Origin: Cycas panzhihuaensis
Taxonomy: Eukaryota; Cycadophyta
DNA: 64,000 nt
Assembly (NCBI GenBank): GCA_023213395.1
Contig: CM041465.1
Location: 44,647,741-44,711,740 of the forward strand
Direction: 5' to 3'
The notes under the pieces are model-generated. The model did not search any database and was not told where the DNA came from. It saw only the letters and a program-made list of their open reading frames with translations. The position numbers and the translations under genes were made by a program. Below, one piece after another: positions 1-11,482 of this stretch (the stretch's first letter is position 1; the number at the start of each line of letters is the position of its first letter).

Positions 1-807
1 ACTTTGTGCCAAAGCAAGTATATCAAAGACTTGTTAACAAAATTTCAAATGAAGGATTGCAATCCATGTACAACTCCCATGGAAGTGAATTGTAACTTTG
101 TCCCTACCAAGGAAGAGCCTCAAGTTAATGCCGCCATGTATAGACAACTTATTGGGAGTTTGATTTATCTCATTGCCACTAGACTTGACATCTCATACTT
201 TGTAAGTCTAGTATCAAGATACATGCGGGAGCCCAAAATAAAACATTGGAGAGCAATAAATAGAATATTGAGATACTTAAGAGGAACAATCAAATTGAAG
301 TTGGTATCTCCAAAGGAAGAATCACTTCAGCTAACATGATTTTGCAATTTAGACTGGGCAGGAGACAAAGAGCAAAGAAAGTCTACGAGTGGATATTGCT
401 TCTTCCTAGGCACTACACCAATCTCTTGTAGTAAAAAGCAAACAACAATAGCCCTACCATCAACAGAAGTTGAGTAGAAATCAACAATCAGTGCAGCTAT
501 TGAAGCAATTTGGCTAAGATAGCTTTTGACATATCTGAATCAACATCAACAAGGAACCAACAACACTGAATTGTGACAATCAAAGTTTAATCAAATTAAC
601 CAGGAATCCAGTTCTTCATGCTTGGACAAAGTACATTGAAGTTCATCATCATTTCATTTGAGAGAAAGTTCAAAGCAAGGAGATTGATCTGACCTACTGT
701 CCAACAGGAGAACAAGTGGTAGATATTTGACAAAACCACTTGGAAAAGACAAATTCCAAATCCTTATGGATAAGATAGGATTAAAGGGATAAAACATTAA
801 GAGAGGG
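1..807 (+). pseudogene. Copia (family alpha) RT C-terminus and RNase H, degenerate
   Basis: This is the 3' end of a Ty1/copia polyprotein whose 5' part lies outside the window. Residues 1-111 read as the end of reverse transcriptase (YIKDLLTKFQ, YRQLIGSLIYL, RILRYLRGT). After a stop at 337-339 the RNase H domain continues (LDWAGDKEQRKSTSGY, then VLHAWTKYIEVHHHF) with several more stops and frameshifts. The same motifs occur in the nearly full element at 30340-35551, so it is the same family. It is followed directly by a polypurine tract (799-807) and an LTR. It cannot encode a working protein. Confidence 0.9.
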
Positions 808-1034
808 TGTTAGAATGTAATGTTTTATCCTAGGAAGTCTAAAGGGGTAATAGACCTCTAAAAAATGTAACTTATAAATGTATGCAGGACATGTGTCTGA
901 CAAGTGTCATATTTTCATGTTACAGTTATAGTTTGTTTCTTGGGGGTTATAAAACCTAATTGTATATATTCAGGAGTTCACTCCTCAATAATCAATCAAG
1001 CATTTCTCTTCCATATCAAGGTTATTTCCTAACA
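808..1034 (+). repeat. 3' LTR of the truncated copia alpha element
   Basis: It starts TGTTAGAA right after the purine tract AGAGAGGG and ends TTCCTAACA, an inverted terminal pair with TG...CA ends. The first ~25 bases match the LTR start at 30340 and 35340 (ATGTAATGTTTTATC). Length is about 227 bp. No partner LTR lies in the window, so the target duplication cannot be checked. Confidence 0.85.
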
Positions 1035-2045
1035 TGATGTAGGCTTTAGTTTTTTGGTAGTTTCCTTTAATTTTCTCATTTTTAGGACACTATGCAGGGA
1101 GCCTAATGAGAAGAAAATGAGAACATATTTTACACTTGAAGAGAGAAAAGTGTAAGAAATTTAGTGGTTTGATTGCCAATGTACATGCAAAATTTTGATC
1201 CAAGTGTTTGTTTTCCACATTAAAAAAGTTTTAGAAGTGTTTTTGTAAAACAAAACACTAAAAAAAAGGTGATTTTTAAAACCTTAGGTGTGGGGTTCAA
1301 ATATTGCACTTGGAATATTCGAAGAATATTTCCAAGTGCATAATTTGAAGTGTGAAAACTTTAGATCTTACAAAAACATTTTTTGATTGTCATTTATACG
1401 GTAGTTGGGCAACTATGATTCACAAATTTCGTTGAGATTTTTTATTCAATCACGGACTGTGGGTGAGGATCGAGCACAAAGTATGGAGGGATGACAGTCC
1501 ATGCTGAGTCATGAGCAGTGACTGGTAAGTATGCATGAGTCACACAACAAAGCAAAGAACTGGGAGCCACATGCCACGAGAAGAAGAGGTATGCCAAGAG
1601 ATGCCATGGGGGTGAAGATACGAGACATGAGCATTTGAGATGCATGGGATAGAGCCCAACACAAACTGTAGCACACAGACTAGCCACAGAATTCAGGCTT
1701 TAGGACAGAACTATGTAGGAAGAATGATATGCCAGCTTAGGTAAGAAGGCTTGCCATGGAATGAAGACTTGAAACAAAAATGTCGTACAACAATTCTTTT
1801 TTAATAAGATATTGAAAAAAAAAAATCAGTTCTCAAAAAATATTGTTAGTTCCATAATAAGGATGTGCTCATAAAATTGGGATTTTCCCCAATAATTGAA
1901 ATAAATAAGCTTTACAAATTTTCAAAAAAATTATTTTTAAAACTAGTGATAAGTGAGAAAAATTCCTCCTTGGGATTGCCTTTGTTTGGTGAAGGTCATC
2001 ACCTAAGAGTAATAAGCACCTCTCCTCCTATAAAGCCCAACTCCT
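1035..2045. other. No recognised gene; possible internal part of a minus-strand LTR element
   Basis: Only short ORFs are present, such as an 81-residue minus one at 1442-1687, and none shows a known motif. A primer-binding-like site facing left at 2046-2058 suggests this stretch is leader or internal sequence of the minus-strand element whose LTR is at 2059-2488. That is inference. Confidence 0.35.
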
Positions 2046-2488
2046 AGCTCTGATACTGAATGTGAGAAGGAAGATCTAGTTAGGAGAAAGGAGGAAAAGA
2101 GAGATAAGCAATGCTACAAGATAACTAACAAACATGTACATTAAGCACAATAGAAATGGAGGAGGTAGAATTGTTCTACACTCCAATAATATTTAGCATT
2201 GAATAAGTAGTATAACAATACACTTATCTTCAACTATACTAGACAAGAGAGAATGGTCTCATTATGTAGATGAGAGAGATGCCCTTAGGGTCTTTGCATG
2301 CCAAACAAGTGTCGAACATGCATGGATAGATACATACTTACATTCGCCACTCAAAGAGCAGGGGAAAGGGGTCTTTGACCCTTAAGTTACAACTTAAGTT
2401 ACATCACTAGAAAAAGTGCACAATAGACATTCAATATAAAGTGTATAAATAATATATGACTTAATGATCAAGCATAAAAGTTCTAACA
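2046..2488 (-). mobile_element. LTR plus primer-site remnant of a minus-strand LTR element
   Basis: Read on the minus strand, this begins TGTTAGAA (complement of TTCTAACA at 2481-2488) and ends near 2059 with TTCTCACA, followed by a degenerate primer site reading GTATCAGAGC. The right edge abuts gypsy integrase codons, so the element landed inside that gene. No second LTR or target duplication was found. Confidence 0.5.
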
Positions 2489-2625
2489 AATTGAAGATGT
2501 GCTAGTAAGGACCTTATGTTATCCAACGAATATTCCCAAATGCTTTGGTTCAACTAAAGGAATTGGATGAACAAATACTATAAAAAATGGTCAATGGCAG
2601 TAGAGTGAAACCCTATCACCATTAG
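2489..2625 (+). pseudogene. Gypsy F integrase C-terminal tail
   Basis: The frame reads KLKM..., GPYVIQRI, ALVQLKELDEQIL and VNGSRVKPYHH, with in-frame stops. This matches the usual end of plant gypsy integrases (K.RW.GPY.V, ...L..LDG, ...NG.RLKPY). The same tail appears in gypsy D at 57461-57590 and, on the minus strand, in gypsy E at about 37130-37500. The upstream part was cut off by the LTR insertion at 2059-2488. It fixes the origin of the WK ORF 600 bp downstream as the 3' part of a gypsy element. Confidence 0.75.
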
Positions 2626-2919
2626 GATCTACTAATACTACCAAAGGAATCAATGATTGTACTATATATGTATTGCATGAAGTTGAGGAAAATCGAAATT
2701 GTCCCAGCATTAAGAAAATGGTTCCATCTTGATACATTAAAAGAAAACTACCAAAAAATTCAAAAAATGTGAAAAAACAACCCATAATTCATCATCAGAC
2801 ACTTATTGACACTAAAGAACCCATGAGAATCACATACATTAGTAATGAAGACCCTATAAAATTTTTAAAAACCGAATAAACAATGAAAAACCCACCGTTC
2901 AAGCAAAAACTGAATAACT

Positions 2920-3245
2920 GTCAAAGCATCCTAGTTGCATTTTGCCTGCATTTCGAGAAGCATCCCCAAAAGCATCTGTAAGTGTCCAAGAAACTAGTGC
3001 AGAAGCGTCCTATCAAGGAACATTTTTGCGAACAGTTCTGAGACGAAAAGCCCATAAAAATTGAAAATTCATGGAAGTTCTCATTTTTTTCATGTAGAGG
3101 AAGCATCCAGAGGAAAGCAACAAAAGTGTCCAATTGCAAAAGCATCCCAAATAAAAGCGTCCAATTGCAAAAGCATCCCAAACAAAAGCGTCCAAGTGTA
3201 GAAGCATTTGAACATAGAAGCATCTAGACAAGCGTCCCACTATTG
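2920..3245 (+). repeat. Degenerate tandem repeats of AAGCRTCC
   Basis: About a dozen variants of AAGCATCC/AAGCGTCC lie in 320 bp. Two adjacent units near 3127-3190 are almost identical over 31 bp (core CAATTGCAAAAGCATCCCAA). The tract lies between the integrase tail and the WK ORF. Similar ATTCC-type words recur upstream of the other WK ORF copy (36260-36960, opposite strand). Confidence 0.6.
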
Positions 3246-4645
3246 GTAAGCTACCTATTGTGAAAATTCTAAAAATGAAGGTTGAAGTACAAGAACCCTA
3301 TTTGCCACAATTACAAAATGACTATGCTAGAATGCCAGATGAATTCAAGGTAGCAGTAATTAGCACCAAATGGAAATGTTATGTGTTGCTACCTCCTTTT
3401 TATTGGGACAACATGATAATGCAAAGCATCATTTTATTAGTGAAAGAATGCCTAAACAAAATTGAGATATCTATTGACCTAATTGAGAGAATCACAAAAC
3501 TATCTAATAGTGGAAGAATTCCAGTGGGAGAAAAGAGGATAGAAGTACATAGGGAAGAAGTTGTTTATGCATTATGTAGGGAGAATCCCATAACATATAT
3601 AGGAGGAATAAAAATTGATGACCTAGTGGACCTAGAGTTGAAGTGGTTAGCTAAAATTTATATTATCAAGTTTTTGGGAAAGAAAAAGTATACTTATTGT
3701 CCAATTGGCATCCTTCCTACCCTCCAAGAGGTATAAGAGCGTACAAAGTTAAAATGGAGTAAATATTTGGCAACTTCACTCCAAAATCAATTCTAGAAAA
3801 TAATGTGAATAGAGGCAACTTTCAAACATTCTTCACTATTGTTAGGGTTATTATTTACCCAAATTTCTATAGCTCGACCACCTAAAGCAGAGATCGAGGA
3901 TGGGTGGGGACTAATGCAATAATGGACAAGTTCATTTCTGATGGATATTGACTTGATGAAAACCAAATATTTTGTTGTTGCATCAATGAGACACATTGTG
4001 TTATGGCTTCATTGTACACACTCTACACATCCTCATTGCCTAAAGAAGAACACAAGGAAACAAACACGACAGGAAGTCATATTTGACACAAAATCTACAA
4101 AGGAGACCACTCCACCACAAACAATAGTAGGTGAGGGCACTTGCCAAGGTGTGGTAAGTATGGAAGATAAAATCCAACAAATAAAAGGATGGCTGGATGA
4201 ATTGTTGGAAACTTCGTGACAACAGAAAAAATAAATGGCACAACTTCAACAAGAATTAAAGGATAAGATGGTAGAGGTTGAATTTCTAACAAAAATAAAT
4301 GAAGATATGACTGAATTGGCACAACATAGAGATGCCTAGATTGGCAAGCTATAGGAATATCTCGTGAGAAGAGGTGGGGGAAGGAAACCCACAAAAAAAG
4401 ACAAAAAATCAAAATTTTTAGTGACATTGAGCAACGATGTTGAAAGAATTCTTAGACCCTTGGATAGATGTATGTAGTAGATTTTGATCCAGGACGCTTG
4501 GAATGGTTGAGGATCGGTTCCAGGGATAGTGGATGGTTGAAATCCTAGAATAAATCAAGTATTCTAGTAAAATCAAATGAAGGGACAACGAGTGAACGGT
4601 TCTAGGAAGGTTTTGGTTTGTAAGGGATGGTTACATATCATGATA
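3245..4645 (+). pseudogene. WK ORF copy 1, N-terminal and coiled-coil part (gypsy F 3' ORF)
   Basis: I do not recognise this protein family. The longest open piece (3260-3736, 158 aa) contains DYARMPDEFK, WKCYVLLPPFYW, IERITKL and a KKKYTY segment. After stops it goes on with VVASMRHIVLWLH, IVGEGTCQ, a coiled-coil-like stretch (QLQQELKDKMVEVEFLTK) and RRGGGRK at about 4380. Copy 2 (minus strand, 36300-22700) matches block by block: WKKYVLFPPLYW, MRRIIAWLH, ILGEGTFQ, MEVECLTK, KRKGGGE. Copy 1 is broken by stops and by gypsy A at 4646. It lies downstream of a gypsy integrase, so an additional retroelement ORF is the best reading. A gag-like or host-derived origin is possible. Confidence 0.6.
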
Positions 4646-4884
4646 TGATGAGCAGTTATTATTCTTTATTCTTTCTTCTTTCTTAATTCTTTCTTTATTT
4701 CTTTCCTATTTATTCATTCTTTTTATGTACAAATAACAAGGAATGCATGGACGACAAATGTCCATCGTGCAGAACCCTTACTCATGTATTTATACTACAA
4801 TGATTCAATGAAATCAGACATTGAAGTCTTACATTCTTTGCTTTGCTCTCTTTATTTTGCTTACCTCTTGATGGTTATACACCG
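4646..4884 (+). repeat. Gypsy A 5' LTR
   Basis: It matches 20065-20273 along most of its length (for example GACAAATGTCCATCGTGCAG and CATGTATTTATACTACAATG). It is about 30 bp longer because of an expanded TTTCTT pyrimidine tract at 4660-4715. The 3' end ACACCG corresponds to ACATCA in the partner. Confidence 0.9.
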
Positions 4885-4888
4885 ATTT

Positions 4889-4900
4889 TGGTATCAGGGC
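4889..4900 (+). other. Gypsy A primer-binding site
   Basis: TGGTATCAGGGC lies 4 bp after the 5' LTR. It differs by one base from TGGTATCAGAGC, the site complementary to the 3' end of plant initiator tRNA-Met. Confidence 0.8.
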
Positions 4901-5079
4901 TATTTTGTGGGCTCTCTCGAATAGGCCAACACGTGCTCTACACCCTCCTATTCCAACGCTTCCACTAATATAACTGGCCTCTTCCTCAGTTCATTGTTTG
5001 CGTAGTGCGATAAGAATGTTTAGGGTGACGACAGGGGCTTGGCATTTTCCTTGGGTGGTGATAGGGGCTTATTTCAAAA

Positions 5080-5480
5080 CTCAATAGCTACTGGAGCAAC
5101 AAAACTGATGGTTGTTGAGGTGCATATGGTTGAACAAGCCTTGACTTGATGGCAAACATATAGCAAGCAACAACCAAATTTTACTTGGGAGGCTTTCAAA
5201 GTAGCCATTAAAGGGCATTTTTACCCACTTGGATATCTTGATAACCTCGCGAAACAATGGTTACATATCAAACAATTATCAAGACAAATAGTGTAGCAAT
5301 ATATTGGTGAATTCTTGAAGCTCTACATCAGGCTGGAAGTCAATGGCCCTGACCATCTCCTAAAACTCAAATTTATTGGAGGATTTTACTCACATTTACA
5401 ACAAGAGATGGAATTACTTGAAATACCAACCTCATAAGCAGCCTTCCAATTGGCTCTAAAAATAGAAGCCAAACTATGAA
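5080..5480 (+). pseudogene. Gypsy A gag fragment
   Basis: The reading frame with stops shows WWQTYSKQQPNFTWEAFK, HFYPLGYLDNLAKQWLHI, QYIGEFLKLYIRLEV and FIGGFYSHLQQEM, the usual retrotransposon gag pattern (WE.F...F.P.....L..L.Q...V..Y...F..L). A related gag fragment is at 45460-45895. No zinc knuckle is seen. It is disrupted by at least three stops. Confidence 0.75.
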
Positions 5481-5775
5481 AACGACCCAAGCTGTTCATG
5501 GGTCCTGCCACCATAGCCTCTTCCTCTAAAACACAGCCATTGCCATGCATGCTGTAGTCAACAAACATAAAATATTGCTCTTTCCACAAGTGCACTGGAC
5601 ATACAGATGCTGGATGTAGGGCACAACAGAAAAGAACAGTTATGATAGAGCCACAAAGTGAACAAACATAGTTAAACGTCATCCCTCTCGCTAATCTAGA
5701 AATACACAATCCAAATTTAGTACTCATGGCTAAAGAGTACTTGACACAAGGACGAGAAAAGCTATTCACTCACAA

Positions 5776-7146
5776 TTGCCAGATCAAAGATAGAATTGCA
5801 TTCTACATCATAGATAATGGTAGCATAAAAAAATTGATTTCAAAATCAATTGTACATACTCTATAGTTGCCCACTAAGCCACATCCGCGGCCATACACCC
5901 TTGGCTAGGTCTCTGCCAATGGACAACCAACAATCATCAACCACGTCTGCACAGTCACCTTTTCCATTTCACTGCTCATAGATACTATCAACTGCGATGT
6001 GACTCCAATGTACTGTATCGATTTATTTCTTGGTCGACCTTATCAGTATGATCATCTATCACTCTATGATGGGTACCTTAATATCTATACAATCCACAAG
6101 GATGGAAAGGGATACAAACAGACCACAACAACACCATCGCCAAGTGCTGTGACATTACTTTTAGGCAATCAAGCATCTAAGTTGGTTAGCACCTCCAAAT
6201 CCATGGCTCTTTGTATCATTCGTCAAGCAGAAAAGGGCAATTGTAACAAAATTTTGCCAACAGCAATAAAAACTATTCTAGATGCATATACCGATGTGTT
6301 TGCTAAGCCAAAGGGACTACCTCCATTTAGAGCAATTCAACACACCATTGATCTTTTGCCTGATGCAACATTACCTAATCAATCTCCATATCGAGCCACA
6401 TCTTTTACTAAAGCTAAGCTCAAAAGACAACTAACACAATTAATAGATGAAGGAAAAATCCAGCCTAGCTGCTCTCCTTACAAATCCCTAGTAGTTCTCA
6501 TACCTAAGAAAGATAATGATTGGTGACTATGTATTGACTATAGGGATCTCAATAAAGTAACAGTGAAAAACAGATACCCCTTGCCACGCATAGATGACTT
6601 GCTTGATCAACTTCAAGGAGCTAAATACTTCTCCAAAATTGATTTGGCCTCTGGCTACCATCAAGTCTGAATGGATGCTACGGATACTTGGAAGACAACA
6701 TTTAAAATACAACATGGCTTATATGAATGGCTTGTGATGCCCTTCGAACTTACAAAAGCCCCTGTTGCCTTCATGTGCCTCATCAACGACATCTTTCGCC
6801 CGCATCTTGGCAAATTCGTTATTGCTTATCTCGATGACATATTAATCTTCAACAAGACCTTACAGGACCATCAAAAACATGTTGACACTGTTTTGTCACT
6901 ATTATGCCAACATCAGTTAAGGACCAAGCTTAAGAACTACTCCTTTGGCCAAACAACGATCTCCTATCTTAGCTTTGTTATAAACAACCAAGGAATTCAA
7001 GTAGACCCAACAAAGGTCCAATTTATCAAGGATTGGCCAACTCCCAGCAATCTTACATAGCTCAAAAGCTTCTTGGGTAGTGTCAACTTCTATTGGAATT
7101 TCATTAAGCATTTTTCCAGCATTGTACACCCATTGAATGCTCTCAG
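5776..7146 (+). pseudogene. Gypsy A protease and reverse transcriptase
   Basis: Protease remnants: FYIIDNGSIKKLIS (catalytic DSG/DTG changed to DNG) and DLFLGRPYQYD. RT then follows from about 6290: [58 protein letters not shown] and the active site IAYLDDILIFNK, which keeps both Asp. The YLSFVINNQGIQVDPTKV block and FLGSVNFYWNFI follow. A TGA at 6524-6526 (directly after a Trp codon) and another stop at 6668 break the frame. Coding homology ends after HPLNALR at about 7146, where the truncated LTR of copia B begins. Confidence 0.9.
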
Positions 7147-7397
7147 ATATTGGGCCGACAGATGTAAACTTAATATTAATTAATTGAGGCACTTATGATC
7201 TATAAATATAGATCAAAGTCCATTGTAATGTTACACACGATAGATTTGTAAAAATGTAATTACATTATTTCTATGGTGGGTTTTTCTGGAAAGGATTCCC
7301 ACATCAAATCTATCTGTTCCGCGTGCTGATTCTATTCGAGTCTATTATGTTCATAAACGATTTTGTGATCCTGTTTGTATATTAGTGTTTCCTAACA
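7147..7397 (+). repeat. Copia B 5' LTR, missing its first ~82 bp
   Basis: The match to the 3' LTR starts at TATTGGGCCGAC (18207 in the partner) and runs to the CTAACA end. The partner's first 82 bp (18125-18206) have no counterpart here. Confidence 0.85.
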
Positions 7398-7409
7398 TGG
7401 TATCAGAGC
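7398..7409 (+). other. Copia B primer-binding site
   Basis: TGGTATCAGAGC directly follows the LTR end. It is a perfect match to the common plant initiator tRNA-Met complement. Confidence 0.9.
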
Positions 7410-8488
7410 AATAAGAGGTGCACAATCAGGCGTATGTTGGGCGAATCGTTCGATCATTGGTTGCTAGGTCATGATGGCTCACCTTTTGAGGATCGACTCA
7501 TCCGACAACCGAAAGAACAAGCCACGGAGCTGCAATGATTGTGTGCAGATCCTGGAGCCTTCTATCTTTTGTTTTGCAGGGATTCTATGGCCTACGAAGA
7601 TGTGGGGACGAGTAGAAGGCATTGTTTTCATTTGTGCATGTGCTGGTGCCTGTATTTTCGAATATACAGCCCTGGTTACTCATTTGCTAGTCATTGATGC
7701 CTGTTTTGACCCTGCGAAAGGTGCTAGATTTGATTATTGGTGTGGCCACTAAGTTTGCAGTGAAACCATGGAGTTTGCAAGCCATTGATAAGCCTGTTGC
7801 AGCCCCTGGTACCAGAGTTGATGTTGGAGCTGCCTTTGTGAGCCATGGTGATTGTGTTTTGGAGTTGTGATTGCAGATCGGGTTGCGTGAAGAGATAGAG
7901 GCTGCCCGTGTAGGGAGAGATGCCATGTACGAAGCTGCAAACGTCGCCACTTCAGAGTTTCGCGCAGAGAAACTATTCGTATTTGTAGAGGGCCATTAAG
8001 ATTGCAGTTCGCGTGAAAAATATACAGTTGCAGAGGTCGCCGGAGAACGAAGGTTACATTCATGCATGAAATAACGGTAGTCGCGTTGAATGTTTCAGTT
8101 GCCATGTTAATCCCCGATTGAGTCGTGATGATAAGTGCAAATATATTAAATTGCGTTTTATGATATTAGGGTTGCGCAAGAGAAAATTACAGACTGTCGT
8201 GTATTAATACGACTAAAAATCAAAGGTATTTCAAATGGCCTATTTTTTAATTAAAGTTCGACGTTATATATTTAATCAAAATTGCCCGATTTTTCATCGC
8301 TATGTTATTATCCAGCCGCATTGATAAATATAGAGATCAGCATGTATTCATTAATTGCCCATTGTTGATATTTTTCAAATCGCCTGCAACATATATAGTT
8401 TGATCTGATTGGTCACCCAAATGTTTATTTCAATCCCCTCTTTGATATTTGACATATTTAATCAAATATATTTTGTTGCATCTAAGTT
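7410..8488 (+). other. Copia B leader, no recognised gene
   Basis: There is no gag motif in any frame. A 93-residue + ORF (7471-7752) and overlapping minus ORFs show no recognised domain. From about 8150 the sequence becomes AT-rich. Copia C is inserted at 8489. Confidence 0.4.
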
Positions 8489-8844
8489 TGTTCGGGAACA
8501 TGAAATCATACACAAATGTTCCAATCCGCATAATCTTTAATCATACACAGCAAGCAAATAAGAGTACACATAGAAAACAGATGCACAGTCCACAGGATTT
8601 ACGTGGCAAAACCCTTTCGGGAAAAAACCCACCACAAAAGGACCCTTGATGGATTACATTGATTATTGCACAATTGATTGATACATTGAATACATAAGGG
8701 CTCAAGGCATTTATATTCTTCTAAGAGGTGTCACCCGATTAGGGTTGTGACCCTTCGAATAATTCGCACCTTTTTACTTAATGACTTTAGTTAAGCCACA
8801 TTAACATTAACTTAGTGGCTTAACAAACAACTGCCACTTTAACA
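8489..8844 (-). repeat. Copia C 3' LTR
   Basis: On the + strand it runs from TGTTCGGGAACATG to CACTTTAACA. It shares GATTTACGTGG, CCCTTTCGGGAAAAAA and ACATTAACATTAACTTAGTG with 14414-14769. Confidence 0.92.
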
Positions 8845-8854
8845 CCCCCCCTTA
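8845..8854 (-). other. Copia C polypurine tract
   Basis: CCCCCCCTTA on the + strand reads TAAGGGGGGG on the minus strand, directly before the 3' LTR. This is the usual plus-strand primer position. Confidence 0.8.
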
Positions 8855-8989
8855 ATGTGAATGTGGGGAGCCTGCCAACTGCAACAACTATGTTATCACG
8901 AAGGCTGGGACTATCCTGCAGCTTCTTTATCCTTGTTGATACATCCCCCCTCACAGATAACATTTGTGAGTCCTAGCTCGATACGCATC

Positions 8990-10470
8990 TTTGTGAATTG
9001 ATGTTCAGTGAGTGGTTTGGTGAACACGTCTACAAGCTGGAATTCACTCGGACAATAGTCAATTTGCAGCTTCCTTGACTTGATCTATTCACGAATGTAA
9101 TGGTGCTGAATCTCGATATGGTTCCTACGCACATGAAACTCTGGATTCTTCGACAGGCAAATGGTACTTTGATTATAAACAAAGATAATCGAATGTCCAT
9201 TTGAAACTCCAAAAAACTCGAAAAGACCTTGCAACCATACTGCTTCCTTCACACCAGCATTGAGTCCTTGATATTTTGCCTCTGTAGAAGATAGTGCCAC
9301 TTTCTGTTGCTTCTTTAACTACCATGAAACAAATCCATTACCAACACCAAACAGGTATCCAACAGTGGACTTCCAATCGTCAGAGTCTCCTCCCCAATCA
9401 ACATCCATGTAGCCATGTAACCTTACCTCTTCACCTTGACGGTATTCGAGACCAAGATTTATTGTCCCCTTCAAATACTTCAAAATCCACGTCGCTTCAA
9501 CCAAATGAGGCTCCTGAGGATTCTGCATGTAGCAGGAAACCAATCCAACAACGTATGCGATATTTGGCTTGGTATGAGTGAAATAGATCAGACTCCCTAC
9601 CAATTGGCGATACTTCATGCCATCTATAGAGGGTTTGGCCATATCCTTCTACTACTTTTCTCTTTTTACAGATGGTATTGCAACTGTTTTGCAATTCTGC
9701 ATTCCAAATTTCTCCAACAAGTTCTTCACATACTACAAGTGCAACAACACGATCTTGTCATCCATCTGCCTGATCTGAATGCCCAAGAAGTAGTGAAGTC
9801 TCTTGAGGTTTGTCATGTCAAATGAAGCTCCCATATTGGATTTGACTTTAGCAATAGCCTTGTCACAGTTACCGTCGATGATTAAATCATCCACATACAC
9901 CATGCAAGCAACTATTGAAGTCCCTCTTCTTTTAACATACAGGTTTGGGTCGAGTTCTAAAATCTCGAAATCTTCAGCTTTCAACTTAGCATCCGTTTTC
10001 TCATACTAAGCACGAGGTGCTTGTTTCAGGCCATAGATTGATTTCTTCAAATAGTAAACAAGATGCTCTTGCCCATCCTTAACGAATCCCAGAGGTTGCG
10101 ACATACATATTTCCTCCGTTAGATCTCCATTAAGGAATGCGGACTTGATGTCCATTTGGTGTAACTCCTAACCGTAAGCAACTGCTAAGGAAATGAGCAA
10201 TTGTACCATTGCCATTTTGGAGACTGGTGTAAATGTCTGCTCATAGTCAATTCCTTCTTTTGCTTGAATCCTTGAGCAACAAGTCTGGCCTTGTACTTGT
10301 CCATCTCTCCATCGGAGCGAAACTTCGTCTTATTGACCCACTTGCATCCAATAAGGTTCTTCGTTGGAGGGAGTGGAACCAAATCCCACGTATCATTCTT
10401 CATCAGAGAACCATACTCCTCCTCCATCGCAACTCTCCATCATGGATCTCCGTTTGCTTCATCGAACGAA
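8990..10470 (-). pseudogene. Copia C reverse transcriptase and RNase H
   Basis: RT blocks on the minus strand: NDTWDLVPLPPTKNLIGCKW, DKYKARLVAQGF, a frameshift near 10250, then ACMVYVDDLII with the YVDD active site kept, and FDMTNLKRLHYFLGIQI. RNase H follows: YRQLVGSLIYF, VDWGGDSDDWKSTVGYLFG, ALSSTEAKYQGL and NPEFHVRRNHIEIQHH. In VYNQSTICL the usual CDNQSAI Asp is replaced by Tyr. Several stops and frameshifts break it. Confidence 0.92.
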
Positions 10471-10476
10471 TTAGGA

Positions 10477-11480
10477 TCATTGAGTCATGGTGTCCGCCAA
10501 GATGGCTCGATCGGCATGTTGACTTCTTGTTCTTCTATCATCAGTCAAGGTATGCATCGCCACACCGGAATCTTCAATAGTCTTCCTTGACCATAAAGGT
10601 ATAGAAGGATCCGTTGCTAGAGGTACTTCTTCTCGCGATGACTCCTCACTATTACTCGTCCCACTAGGTCCTACTTCCTTATGAATTCCAACGGCTGGCT
10701 TATCGTCCTCTTCGCCTAATGAACATGAGAATGGGAGTAGGGGGGTAAAAAGGCTCCTCTGATGATCTATTAGCATGATACGTCGATGACTCATCAAATT
10801 TTACATCCCGACTAACCATAATCTTCTTCCCCTATGGATCCCATAGTATGTAGGCTTTATTCTTAGTGCAATACCCCATGAATATGCACTTTAGACTCTT
10901 CTGATCCAGCTTCTTGCGGGTATCATCTAGGATGCGGGCGTATGAAATACACGCAAAAGTTCTTAAATGGCTAATGATAGGCTTCTGACCAGTCCATTTC
11001 TCTTCGGGGGTCATGCTGCGAACTGCTTGACTGGGTACCCAATTTAAAATATAAACAACAGTCGCCACAAATTCTGCCCAAAACTTCGGTGGCAGGTTTT
11101 TAGCGTGCAACATACACCTTGCCATCTCCATCATGGTATGATTTTTCCTTTCAGCAACTCTGTTTTGTTGTGGGGCATACGGGACTGTAAATTCCTGCTT
11201 TATACCATGATTGCGACATAACTGATTAAACGCATGTTTGTTGTATTCCTTGCTTTTATCACTTCTTAAAGATTTTATCTTCTTATCACATTCATTTTCC
11301 ACCATTGCTTTCCAGTCACGGAAGCGATCAAACACATATGACTTGTTCTTGAGAAAGTAGACCCAGGCCTTCCTAGTGTAATCATCTACAAACACAAGGG
11401 TATACCGAGCTCCTGATATCGAAGGGTTAGGGAGTGGTCCCATTATATCTGAGTGTACAAGCTCCAGCTTCTCCTTGGCT
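10477..11480 (-). pseudogene. Copia C integrase and linker
   Basis: The integrase core reads LVFVDDYTRKAWVYFL (first Asp), IKSLRSDKSKEYNKHAF (second Asp, with the usual NGGE degraded to KSKE) and NRVAERKNHTMMEMAR (Glu), then PPKFWAEFV, MTPEEKWTGQKP and KCIFMGYCTKNKAY. All three acidic residues are present. The 10477-10831 part is the low-complexity linker before RT and is in a shifted frame. Confidence 0.92.
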
Positions 11481-11482
11481 CT

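Noticed and set aside
5386-5769. 127-residue minus ORF
   Set aside because: It lies opposite gypsy A gag/protease on the + strand and shows no motif; treated as a chance shadow.
7398-7409. tRNA-like string TGGTATCAGAGC and its relatives
   Set aside because: These are retroelement primer-binding sites next to LTRs. No cloverleaf surrounds them, so they are not tRNA genes.
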